DNA of 64,000 nucleotides. Origin: Haliotis asinina (Eukaryota; Mollusca; Gastropoda; Lepetellida; Haliotidae). This document shows, piece by piece, positions 46,451 through 59,200 of the stretch. The position numbers and the translations under genes are program-made. The stretch is taken from NCBI RefSeq assembly GCF_037392515.1, contig NC_090282.1:34213054-34277053 (forward strand), given 5' to 3'. Within the stretch, counting starts at the first letter, position 1. Each line of letters opens with the position of its first letter. Below the pieces are notes generated by a model, which saw only the letters and a program-made list of their open reading frames with translations, did not search any database and was not told where the DNA came from.

Positions 46451-49400
46451 ATGAATTTATTATGGCAATGTACAAACTATGATATTATCTCAGATTATAT
46501 ACACATGAGAATTGTAGAAAACACATTGTAGAAATCAACAACACATAGAAACATGTAACAAACTGTTTTCATAGTAAAGGCTGTATAAAAGTATAATGGG
46601 CAGGTTTTAAGGCAAAAGTCCCAATCTTGCTAAAATCTGCCTTCACATTTTCTTTTTCAATTCACATTTTTATATGTCAATCCATAATCCACTTATTATA
46701 GTCATACTGCTGGCCTTACAACAGGTGACAGATGTCATCACTGACATACATGATTAAATCAATACAGAAATTAGTATTGCCTTTCAATTGAGCAGAAAAA
46801 ATACAGTTAAAAAAATGATTCTGTAAATCATATCAAAATGAAATCTTTTCTCACGATAATTAATACCGCTAAGATATGCTAAGGTCCTACGGGTATTCCT
46901 ATTTGCATATCAGTTAAAAATATAAACAGAAAAGTTCTTAAAAGGCAATGGGACTACATGAGAAAAACAATGAACATTTGAGATTATCTGTGTCATTAAA
47001 ACAGGTTAACTGTCTCAAAAATGGATGTAGTTAAAAACCAAACTAAATGAATCCTGTTTATAGAGTCTTTAACAATTTTGGCATAAGTCAGTGTTGCTCT
47101 AAAAGCCAAACGATGTCATCAATATACATGCCCGTTTTATGTACAAACAGTGAGATGATAGATATAAGTATCCTATGCTGCTGATAGGGCAACAGCATCA
47201 AGATATAATTATTCCATCCAGTGGCAGTCCCTCAGTATGGATGATGGTTCACATGTGCACCTAAATCCCTGTATGGTATGTCACTGAGGTTTCAATGTAT
47301 ATGCTATTTCAAAGACAGAACTTTCTACACTGAAGTCACCAAATCTCATACAATTCAGCTTTGACAGTATACATCCCCACATGAAGAGCTTGCATACTTG
47401 CAAGCCATGTTAAAAGTAAAACAGATATCAAAATAAAAGGTCTAACATTTTATGCCTATATATTCATACATTACTGCAACAAATACATTACATTCCTGAT
47501 AAAGTACATACAAAATGCCCATTGCAGAATGGTGTTTTCTGTATGGACTTAAAATACTTCTGAAGAGAGGGAAATTTTTTATCTAACAATATATACATGT
47601 AATAATTTGACATGCTCAAAGTATTCCTTCAAGTGAGTGACTTTAATTTCATGTCACATTTAGCAATATTCCAGCAATATCATGATGGGGGCACCAGGAA
47701 TGGGCCCCACACATTGTGCCTATGTGGGGTATTGAATCTGGGCCTTCGGCATGATGAGCATAAGCTTTAACCACTAGACTAGTCCATCACCCTATCACTC
47801 CTTTCAATGTGTAAACAACCCAACAACTGTTTTAATGCTTAACTGACCACAATTTGAATTAAAGGACTGATATGGTTGTTCAACGCATCTGATAATATCA
47901 GTATTATTCAATCACCAACCAATCTCAAATTTCATGAACATAGCACATTTGTAGGCAACAAGTGTACAGGTGAGACAAACACAGGTTGAAGCAAGGTTAG
48001 GCATGCTGTCAAGGTCAGCACCGAGACACGTTTGTCATGCTGCTTAGTTTGGAGTTTGTCGATCCTCGATAACCATGTTTATCATACCTGAAATGGCAAA
48101 ACAAGCTTTGAGGTTCACAAAACAAAACTTAAGTACCAGGGTATCTGTTAATGATCTCCTTACTTTACATAGAAACATAACTAGCATTCAGAGCTGCCCC
48201 CACAAGAGATTAAAGCAACATATGGTTTTTATCAGCATAGAAAACATATGACCCATCTGACAAAAGAACTTCCCTTCCAACAAACTTTGTACTAATTTAA
48301 GTCAGTGTTGTGCACCTACATATGTGACATTAACAAGACAAGGAAAACAAGAAATTGTGACCAGTTACAGGAGGAAAGAATTCATAGGAAACTCATTTCA
48401 TAAGTTAACACTGGTAACATGAACACTTTGATGGAACTACATCATAAAAAGTACCATAGTAATCACTAATAAACAAAACATGACTAGTTATAGGAGGGTA
48501 GCATTCAGAAGAAATCTATGTTTTGCTTAGGTTTTTCATTTATAATTTGATTTTTTGTCACAAACATTTACCAAAGTAATCGTCAATTTTCAATTTAGTT
48601 TGTCAAGATATAATGATCATAATAAAAACATCCGAAAAGCATGCAGGAAGTCTTTTAACATAAAAGGAAAAATAAAATGCATACAAGGAAAACAAACTGT
48701 GTCCAGGGACATGGATGCCCCCGCAGCTGTAGAAACAGTTCTGTGCACTGAGTGTGCTGGGTGATTAATTTCTACTAAACAAGTACAATAAGCATCCCTG
48801 GTGTGAGATACACACCTTTCAAGTCAATTCTGTTGAGCAGTGTTTGTTGAGAAGTGGATAGATTTCATTCCCTATCACACTACCATCATAGAGAAATTCA
48901 GCAAATTGTACCTAAGTTCAAACGTCTCCACACTTACAAAAATCAATACCAAAAAAAAAATAAGATGCACACTATTAGAGTCCCAAGAAATACCATGTAT
49001 AAGTTCACTTAATTCCAGAATGTTTTTTAAAAAGAAGTGGATAGAGTACATTCCCTGTTTCAAATGGACAGGCGGATGGATGGATGGACCAACGTACACA
49101 GATGGTTAAAGTTACCCCATATGCCCTCAGCCATATATGGTGGGGGCATATAAATAGTCATCCTTTTAAAACCACTCCAAAGGGAGACAATCCTGTCTTG
49201 GGTTTGACAGCTACATGTGATTGATCCCACCATCTGACAGCTATGTTTGTTTGTTTAACATCGTATTCAGCAATACATGTCTGTTACTGCATTGGTTTAA
49301 CTCAGTCTTACCTGTCTGTCTCTCTGGTTCTAGCTGGTCTATATTTCGTCTCATAACTAAAGAAAGAAAGCCACAGGACCTTCTTAAGCAAGTGACAACA

Positions 49401-50138
49401 GAGGGGAAAGTACAAAGCAGACAAACCTGTGAACTTTTGAGTTTCAACACTAATTTCCTCATTATCTCATACAGTCAAAGATAAAACAGAACTGAATATA
49501 TTATTCTTAAAGATGTCAACATGTCAACATCTGTTTAGTGATATGAATGTGTTGCAGCAGCAATGTATTGACTGTAACTTTTGAAAAAAGAAAGATGTTT
49601 CACTGATCTTAAAGTTAGAATTACTTGTCAGTGACAGAAATTCCTCATGATAAGAAGTATGAGTATATTTAATGAGTAGACAATGTATCATGATGTATCA
49701 TCTATAACAAATTTAGTTCACAGACTGGCCAAGCTGCGTGTTGGATTAGGAAGCACAAATACAGGGCAGCTCTGAATTCACTGTTGTAAGTTATGCCAAT
49801 ACACTTTCAATCACTACTTTAGTTAAGAGGAACTTCAAAGCATTTTGGTTAAATAGTAACAAAACAATAAAACAATTCACTTCATAAAATGCTACAGTTA
49901 AATCAAATGTACCAAGTATGATCAAAACAAGCACATGTGAAAAAGGAATACTTAAGAATAGTAACAATCAGGATATTAAAGAATTTTTTCGTTTCAGATA
50001 TAAGAAAGAAAATACACCCCAAAAAAGCAACAGTGCAGAAAATAGTATATAATAAATGCAACCGTTGACATGCTTTTGAGAAATACCAATTCCGGTGTGA
50101 AAGGAAAGTCAATTTTATAAGGTAGATAAAGAACTACA
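46451..50138 (-). other. Possible long 3' UTR of the esterase gene
   Basis: No protein gene is seen in 3.7 kb directly after the esterase stop codon. An AATAAA motif on the minus strand occurs near 46451. It contains one type C SINE (47631-47792). Interpretation as UTR is inference. Confidence 0.3.
47631..47792 (-). repeat. tRNA-like SINE type C copy, diverged
   Basis: Shows TTTAGCAATATTCCAGCAAT, CCCCACACATTGTGCC and TTTAACCACTAGACTAGTCC in reverse orientation. Confidence 0.82.
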
Positions 50139-50293
50139 TCAATACTTTTTAGTTCTTGTCTTCCTGGCGAGGACAATACAGACGGCAATGATGATGATGA
50201 TCATGAGGGCACCTCCTGCCACCAAGGCCCATGTTGAGATCTCATATGGTGATGTTTTCTCAGTTTCAGGAGATTGTGTCGTCCCAAAAGCAA
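50139..50293 (-). CDS. Esterase last exon: stalk, transmembrane helix and tail
   Basis: After a short Thr/Pro/Ser stalk (TTQSPETEKTSPYE) comes a helix ALMIIIIIAVCIVLA and RKTRTKKY before TGA. The join to exon 10 (codon T|TT) keeps frame. Neuroligins have long cytoplasmic tails with a PDZ motif; this protein does not. Confidence 0.92.
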
Positions 50294-53200
50294 CTGTAAA
50301 AGAATGTACTATCATTACTAGTTATGCTTATCATGACATATGTTGATCAAGAACTCTATCTGGGCAATTTTAAGTCACATACAGTAGAAGCTGTCAAAAT
50401 ATCAGTCCCATCTGTGGCTTGTACATTTATCATCATTTAAAAGGCAGCTGACAATTCTGGATCTCGGCATTAATTGAGAGAACAACATGATATAACAATG
50501 TATATGAGAGTGACTGGTTCAGTTATAGCTCTAGGTAACAGTGTCACCTCTACTATCAAGCACACTGTCTAAACAGAATTATTTTTTCAGTCCCAGAGAG
50601 CGCCAGTTTAGATAGCTTCCACTGTAATCACTACAAGCAGGAATTTGAGATGGATAAAAATCAGATAAATGCATGTTATTACTGTCAATCCCATTAGTAA
50701 CAGTGTACAGAAACATTGTGTATCTACAGTTCCCTGTCTAATCTAGGACAAGACTAAGTGATACATGCAGTATGATCACTGATCTCAGTGAGAGAACTGC
50801 GCACTTCTAATGACAGCATTAAGCCTTACAGATATCAGTCAACTTTCAGTATGTCAGATTTGTTATTATGACTGACAATCAGTAGGAGTTCAAAAATTTT
50901 TGTAAAGGCCACTTGCCCTGATTTTATGACATAATCATGATGATGTAATTAACAAAGAATAAATCAACATGGTATTTGATGTTGATGCTTCCTGGACTAT
51001 TAATCAAAAAATGATAAATAGCAAAGAAAGACAACTCTACTTTATTATCATTTCAAAATTTAATGGCTACATTTAGAGCAGATATGAAAAGGAATTCAAG
51101 TTTATTTGAAGTTTAAAACCAGAAGTTGAATTTTTCAAGTAGCCCATGGAGAAGTAAGATACCATTATTTTATTGCCCGAAATGAAAATTGACTTGTCCA
51201 GGGCATCGGGCAATGGGATTTTTTAACCCCTGATCAGTCTGGTCAGTATAAGCCCTCACAGAAGAGCTCTTCCTCACTTGGTCAGTCAGGACTCACCATC
51301 AATATTTGATTGTGCTTATAAAGTGCATGAAATAAGATTTATTTCAATTAATGTTAAATCATAAAATAAAGATACCAAATTGAAGACCCTAATTGTTTTG
51401 TATTTTAGCAAAGACTGAAGGACCTGAGAAAATATATCTGTAAAGGAGAATGAATAGCCTGATTTTGTCAAACTGGCCAAACATATCCTACACCGACCAA
51501 GGATATTAACTGGCACATGGTTTTTCTACAAACTAAAGTCAGTTTACGGCATGAGTGGATTTAATTTTGTGCCGCTCTTAGCAATATTCCAGCTATGTGG
51601 CAGCAGTCAGTAAATAATGGAGTCTAGATCAGACCATCCAGTGATCAACAGCATGAGCAATGATTTAAGAAATTGGTATACAATGACATGTATCAACCAT
51701 GCCACCCCTTACAACAAGCATCGGTTGCTAAAGAAGAAGCCTATCCCTGATCTTCGGGGGTAAGTCAGTTCAAGCTGCAAGTAAATTCTCAGGCTTTATA
51801 CTGTTGTCTATATTTGCTAATGCTGTTCAGTGTAGTACAACTTTCTAGTAAATTTCCATCTATGGCCAACACACAAATGTTTGGTTATACTCACATAAAT
51901 CTCTCCCCGAGACTTTGGGGAAGTATTCTGTCCAGAAGGCATACTGTTTCTGTCTGAAGTTAGTCAGGTTCTCTGACTTGTTGGTGATACTCAAGTAACT
52001 GTGATTGGTAGGATTGTACCCTAACCAGGTTGCATTACGGAAGTCTTTGATGGGACGGTCACGTGGGGTTGGATCACTGGAACAAAATGTCATGTTATGA
52101 CATAATGAAAACTACAGCTCTCACACATAATTAACGTTCAGCTTAAACACTTTCATCGCCTGTTAAGAGGACACCAGGAATAGGCACAACATGCTATACC
52201 CGTGTGGGGAATCGAACCCAGGTCTTCGGCGTGCACCTTAACCAAAAGGCTACCCCAACGCCCCTGAATGCTATGTGAAGACTGAAGATGATTGTCTATG
52301 TCTTAGTCATGTTAGTTGCTTAACATCATAATTAGATATATTCCAGATTAATAGCTGAATCTGGTCTCAGATGATTGACTATACTGGTGATGTGATGTCC
52401 AGAAATCACTGACTAAGGTTGTAATGGTGGCGAAAGATGTTTGACTATAATGGTGATCAGATGTCGAGAAATGACTAAGGTTTTGGTGTGGTGGCGAAAG
52501 ATGATTGACTATACTGATGATTTGATGGTCTAGGGTAATTGACTATGATTGAATATACTGGTGATTTGATGGTCTTGGGTAATTGACTATGATTGACTAT
52601 ACTGGTGATTTGATGGTCTAGGGTAATCAATTATGATTGAATATACTGGTGATTTGGTGGCCTGTGATGCTTTACCTCTCCAATGATTTTATACATGAGC
52701 ACTTACCCTCTGGCAGTAAAGTTGGTGAACATGTTGATCATGTATTCGCTGATGTTGCGATCATTCAAGTCATATTCTTGCCGAGGTCTCAGACCAGTCA
52801 TATTGACGTAAGTCTCGTTGAAATATGGCAGCCCAAATACATACTGTAAGTCCTGTCCATGGGCCACACCTAAATCATCATAATGGCAAGTGACATACAG
52901 TGATATGTAAGTGAGAGCAATTAGACTACCACCAGACTGCTGATACTAACACAAATGGCTCTACAGACACTGGTGATGTCCCTCACAAATAAAGTCTTTT
53001 AAAGCCACAAATTATTACATTTTGAGGTGGAAGGCATTTTGTTCCAGAGTGAATGAGTGAGTTTCGAGAGAATGTGGGAAATCAAACCCAGGTCTTTGAC
53101 ATGATGAGCAAACACTTTAACTACTGGGTTACAACTGCTCAAGGTAAAATATACATGGACAAGACTATTACAAACAAAGATATGTACCGGTACTTTGCAA

Positions 53201-56200
53201 GGTAGTTAAGAGCTGATATCAATGATTGTCACATTGTACCCATGTAGGGGATCGAACATTAGGCATTCCAGGTGAACACTTTACTACATGGCTACAAAAT
53301 GCCCTCAATTCATTAACTACTTATTCGCTCATCACAAGTTTTGAAAAAGCTTTATACTTAAGTGTACATCTAATCATACAACACAGAGATAATCTCACCT
53401 CTCCATGGTGGAAGATAGTCATTCCATGATTTATACTTGAAGACATAGAAGTAGGTTGTGTTGAAGATAACCTGGGAACGCAGCATCTCATTGATGCCAG
53501 TTCCAAACATGTAGTCCGACATCAACTGAAAACATCACATTTATAATGATCATTAACAGACAGACATAAATATGTTAAGACATACATCCGATTTCATTTT
53601 CAGCCTTAAATGTATTAAAGGTGTCCTCCACTGATAGCACTTGATACTACTCATAACATCCTTTGTTAGACAGTTAAACGATACTTTTATCGCTTCTCTG
53701 ACAAGTGTAAGTTGGCACAGCTGCAAGTGCCAAAGCTATGAATACCATGCCTTTCAGAATGCGGTCAACAGCAACAAGATACGTATGAAGAGAACAGTCT
53801 TTCTCAGTAAAGTACAGGGGCCCGTTTCTTAAAACTCTTGTAAGCCTATGATCTCGTAACTTTTCTCATAGCATTTGTACCTGGTATACTTTAACATAGG
53901 ACATGCAAGTGCTATGAGAATACTTAAAAGATGTTAGGCTTTCAGAGAGTTTTGACTGAAACAGGGCCCAGATTCTAGATTTGGGGGAAGGTAAGTCCTA
54001 GGGGTCAGTATTGAGGGGGATAGAATTATTGTGATGGCGATGATCTATTGCAACATGCTATCCTGATAGCGATAGTCTATTGTGACCAACTATTGCAATG
54101 TTTTTTCTCCTTGTTTCATATGAAGTCATTTCTCAAATGAATATATGATTTATATGAAATAAAAAGTTGACATAGTTTCAGTCTATTTTAATAACTGACA
54201 AGAAACTTGAAACCTAGATCAAGTCAACAGGCAAGTTTGTTTTAGAGGTGACAAGGACAGACAACTCTAAATCAAAGTGAAGTGAATCAGGTACTGTCTG
54301 TATTTTGTGCTGCACATTTATCAATTGAAGTCAATTAAACTATGGATAGTCACACATATTATCAATATTGTTTCATTTCTACCATCAATTAATTGCTATC
54401 AGGGACTCAACAACTGCATTCTTTCTATAGTTGGATGCATTGTTAGAGCCCTATTAAGTTTCATCTGAGATTCGAGCCCACACTCTTGAGAAGCAAGGTA
54501 AAGAAGGAGACTTACATCTGTCAACATCTGCCTGACTTGGCTGTAGTTCTTGGGCTCTGGCCAGTAAGTGTACTCATATGAAAGAGCATCAATGGCATTG
54601 GACATGTCCACAATTCCTCGGTCACGGAGGAATTCCTTCAGGATATTGTCAAATTGGGCTGGAGTTACACCATCCAGGAGATTCTGTAGGTTGGCTGGAT
54701 TGTGTAACAGAAGAAAGGACATATTTAAAAGATATGCAAGCTCCATAAAACAAAATCAGGGTAAACCAATATGCAAAAAGGTTAATAACAATATCATAGT
54801 AAAAGAGCTGTACTCACGTATAAAAAATGAGCCTTCATCCAGAACAAGGCCTGCCAAGACCTGCATCTTTTTGAAACGACCCTGTTTGCGGATAGTGCTT
54901 GGGGGGTCAGGCAGGAAGGAGTAGTCCACACCTAGCACTTGCCCATCTACCACAGGGCCCCAAGGGTTCCCTACCTTGCCAGGCTGAAACACAAATCATG
55001 CAAAGATAGAGCAAACAAATCCTTATAAATATCCAAGACATACATCTTCTTCAAATGACCTAGCCAATGGATATTGGGGGGTCACCCAGGAAGGGGTAGT
55101 TTCCTCCTTGCCAGTCTTATACAGAATGAGTGAATAAATATTACTCAATGCCACATCAGATGTTTGGAAATTATCTGCAGTGAGCTAAAGTCACAGTCAG
55201 GTAGAGAGGGAATATGTGGCCACTCAAGAGCTATTTGTATTACTATATAAGATGATTTGCTAATGAAAACTGACATGTAGTCGTCTTGACTAAATAACTA
55301 CATTACCATGGGAAACAAACAAATTATCTCATCATTCAATGGCCTAAGCCTTGGTAATGCAGTCAATACCATGAGAACAGAAAGTGTTCCATGAATTCAG
55401 CAACTTAAATATTCACAAATACATGTCCTTTTTTAGATTCTTAGTCAGAATTTCTAAATGATCGATCCTCACCTTCATCATGACACGAGCAGAGGCATTG
55501 ACGATTTCATTGTAGCTACGGTACATTCGGAGACATTCTATGAGACGCTGGTTGTCATTAGTGGGGCAGCCCACCTCATAGCCCAGAGCCTTTGAATACT
55601 TCTTGGCATCGTCAGATGGGATGATGGCCCATTCGCTCAGATCTGAACCACTCATCATGATAGCCCGGTGGAACAAGTCTGTAACAAACATTAACCATTA
55701 GAACACACTCTTTCCATCTGGACACATTTACCATTAGAAAACAAATGTTTTTCATCTCAACATATTTACAATTAGAACACATGCTTTCCATCAGAACACA
55801 TTTACCATTAGGACACACCTTTCCAATTGGACACACTTACCATGCTTTCACTCTGAAAGCAACATTACAAAGACACCCTTTCCATCTGAACACAAATTTA
55901 CCATTAGAACATATGCTTTCAATCTCAACAAAGTTACCATCAGAACACATACTTTCCATCTGAACACAGTTACAACTGGAACACATGTTTTCCATCTGAA
56001 CAGAGTTACCATTAGAACCCACCCTTTCCATCTGAACACTGCTACCATTGGAAAACATGCTTTCCATCTGAACACAGTTACCACTAGAACATACCCTTTC
56101 CACCTCAACAGTTACCATGAGAACACATTCCATCTGAACACACATATGCCATTAGCACACACCGTTTCCATCAAACAAACAGCATGACACACTTGCACTC

Positions 56201-59200
56201 ACAACAAACATTAACAATGAACACACAGATATGTTGTTGGAAGACAAAACAGATACTTTATGTCAGAACACACTTGTACTATCAGAACACAGAATTCCTT
56301 TTAAAACACGCAATTTCCTGTCCCATGTTTAAGGGATGCAATTCCAACGCCGTGGATAAATGCATCATGAATGAGCAAATGTGACAGTAACTTACTCCCA
56401 GTCCTGGGAGACAGCAAGTGCAGGCCCACACTGACAGCTCCCACACTCTGCCCCATGATAGTCACCAGGTTAGGGTTGCCCCGGAATGAGGAAATAGTCC
56501 GTTTCACAAACTCAAGCGCTCTAATCTGATCCCACATCCCATAGTTGCCAGGGGCATGCTGATCTCCAGTGCTCAGAAACCCTGTAAATGTTGCATAGTT
56601 ATGAGACATGCTGTTAACATGGGTTAAACTGATGACAAATACTACTTACAAAAAAAAAAATAATGGAAAATAATTATGCAACTGGCAAATGATTTGCTTT
56701 GGGGGGTTGTTACCATTCATCTCTTGAGTGAGTGAATGAATTTAGTTTTATACCACTGTTAGAAATATTGCAGCAATATCATGCATGGAGACACCAGAAA
56801 AGGGTTCAACATACTGTACCCATGTGGAGAATCAATCCCATTTTCCTCAGGGGTGAGTAAGTAAGTTTAGTTTTACGTTGCATTCAGCAATGCTCTAGTC
56901 GTACAGCTGGGGTCTGTAAAGCAATCCAGTGACCAACAGCATGACTATCGAACTGCGCAACTGGGAACCAACCAGCCTGACCAGCCCATCACATTAGCCA
57001 CCTCTTACAACATGCATGTCGTTCAGCTTCTACAATGAGACATCCATGAGGATCCAGGGTAGAATTAGGTCTTCAACAACCCATGCTTGCCATAAGGTGA
57101 CCAACCTGATCGGGTGGTCGAGCTTGCTGACTAGGGTGACAGATGTCAGTGCATCCCAACTTCATAGATCAATGTTCATGCTGTTTATCCCTGGATTATC
57201 AGGTCCCCCATTCCTCAAAGCAATTGTAGCTCTATGACTGTGGCAAGTCTATGTAAAAGTATAGGAGTTACAATCATTTTAATGCTACGATTGCTTTGAG
57301 GAACAGGGTCCTGGTCCAGACTCAATATTTACAGACCTCCACTATAGAGCTGGAACATTGTTACATAAAACTAAACTCACACTACAGTGGCACTAGCAGG
57401 TCTCAGTACTCACCTAGAGCATTCAGCCTGTAGTTGAATGTGACAACTACAACTGATCTGTCAGCCAGGAACATGCCTGGATACTGTTGGCCCGAGCCCA
57501 TTGTCCATCCTCCTCCATGGATAAACACCAACACTGGGTACAAATTGGTACCTCCAAAATCATCAATTTTCTGAAATTTAGAAATTAAACCATCACTGTA
57601 CTTAAATAGCTCAAATTAACACAATACTGACACAACAGAAACAAATAATTCAGGCATAATTAACACAAATTGAGCATCAAACCACAATCCTTAAGAATAT
57701 GGTCCAACTATGTTATAACATCTATTACATTTTCTATATCATCAGGTCAAACATGAATGCTTTGCAAGTTTCTCATCAGTGTCAGTTATTGATACACAGA
57801 GATGACTAACAGTGTTCAAAACAAAGTGATACCTCTAAAATTTGGCAAATCAAATACTGGCATATTGCGACATCCAATTTAAGACTGCACATTGTCCTTC
57901 AGTCTCGTAGAAACACTGTCTTGCCTTTTAGCACAGCACACATTAAAAGCAGCACTTATCCTGACACAAACGTTTACAAATAAAATGTGATGTAGTTTGG
58001 GGCTCTCAGGCAGTTTTGTTGAATATCAACTCATATCAAAATTGTGGCAATTTTTATCAGCATGATCAGGTACTCAATTTAAAATAGAATAGAAGAAGTA
58101 TTGCAGGACCTTCGATGCTGCCTCTTTGTCATGTTGTTCTCACTTTACAGGAGAGAAACCTTTACAGCAGGTATAAATAAAAATCAGTTCATTGTTATCA
58201 AACATTTATTACTTACATCCGGTGTGTAGATATTGAGGTAGAGACAGTCCTCACTGGTTTCGCTGTACTCGGGGAGGGTCTCCCTGAGGAGCCATAACTG
58301 CTGGGGACAGGCCGGGCGGTGGTAGGTGGCATCCCAGATCCCATACCATGAGGGTGGTTCAGCATTCTACAAAGACAAATATGTGATTGATTGCATTTGT
58401 GGGGGTAGGGGTGGTGGTGGTGGTGATGGTGTGTGTGTGTGTGTGTGTAGGGGTGGGGGAGGGTTCGAGTTCAGACACACAAACCCCCTTGAAAATGACT
58501 TAAGGCCTCATTGAACTTCCTTTTTTTCACACTGGCAGAGCCAACTCCTGACACTCCCTACTCTACCTATTCAAAATTCATGGATCTGCTCATGGATTGC
58601 ATAATACTGAACCAGTCAAAGAACATACAAAATATGGACAATTAATAGTAATTGCATATGCAAAGGACTAACCTGAACTCATTTTTTGAAAATGCAGATT
58701 ATTTAAGATGATGAATACTATAGTACTCTATGCTCTACTCTGGAGATCAATAACTCAGTACTGCAGAGATGATTGTCAGTGTTGATATTATGGTTGTAAC
58801 GAAGCATCAAACTATCAATGGATGATTGTTGAGCCTCCCATAGCAATTAATCAATGGTAGGAAATAACGTATCATAAGTACATGTGACTATCTATTGTTC
58901 AGTAACTGACTTCTGTTGATAAATGCAAAGCACAAAATACGGTATCAGATTCATTCGCTTTGACTTAGAGTTATCTGCCCCTGTTAAACTCAATCTGGGT
59001 TGGAAGTTGCTTAACAGTTATCAAAGGAGACTGAGACTACACAAGGTTGTTTTCATGTCATATAAACTATACATTCATTTGGGAAATGACTTCAAATAAA
59101 ACAATTCAAGAAGAAAAAAACTATTGCAACAGTTGCTTGCAAGAGACTCACTATCACAAGAGTATGTGGCAATAGACTATCGCTATCACAATTGTTGTTT

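Noticed and set aside
55745..56145. Frames of 72-102 codons on both strands
   Set aside because: Products of the 29-bp intronic minisatellite.
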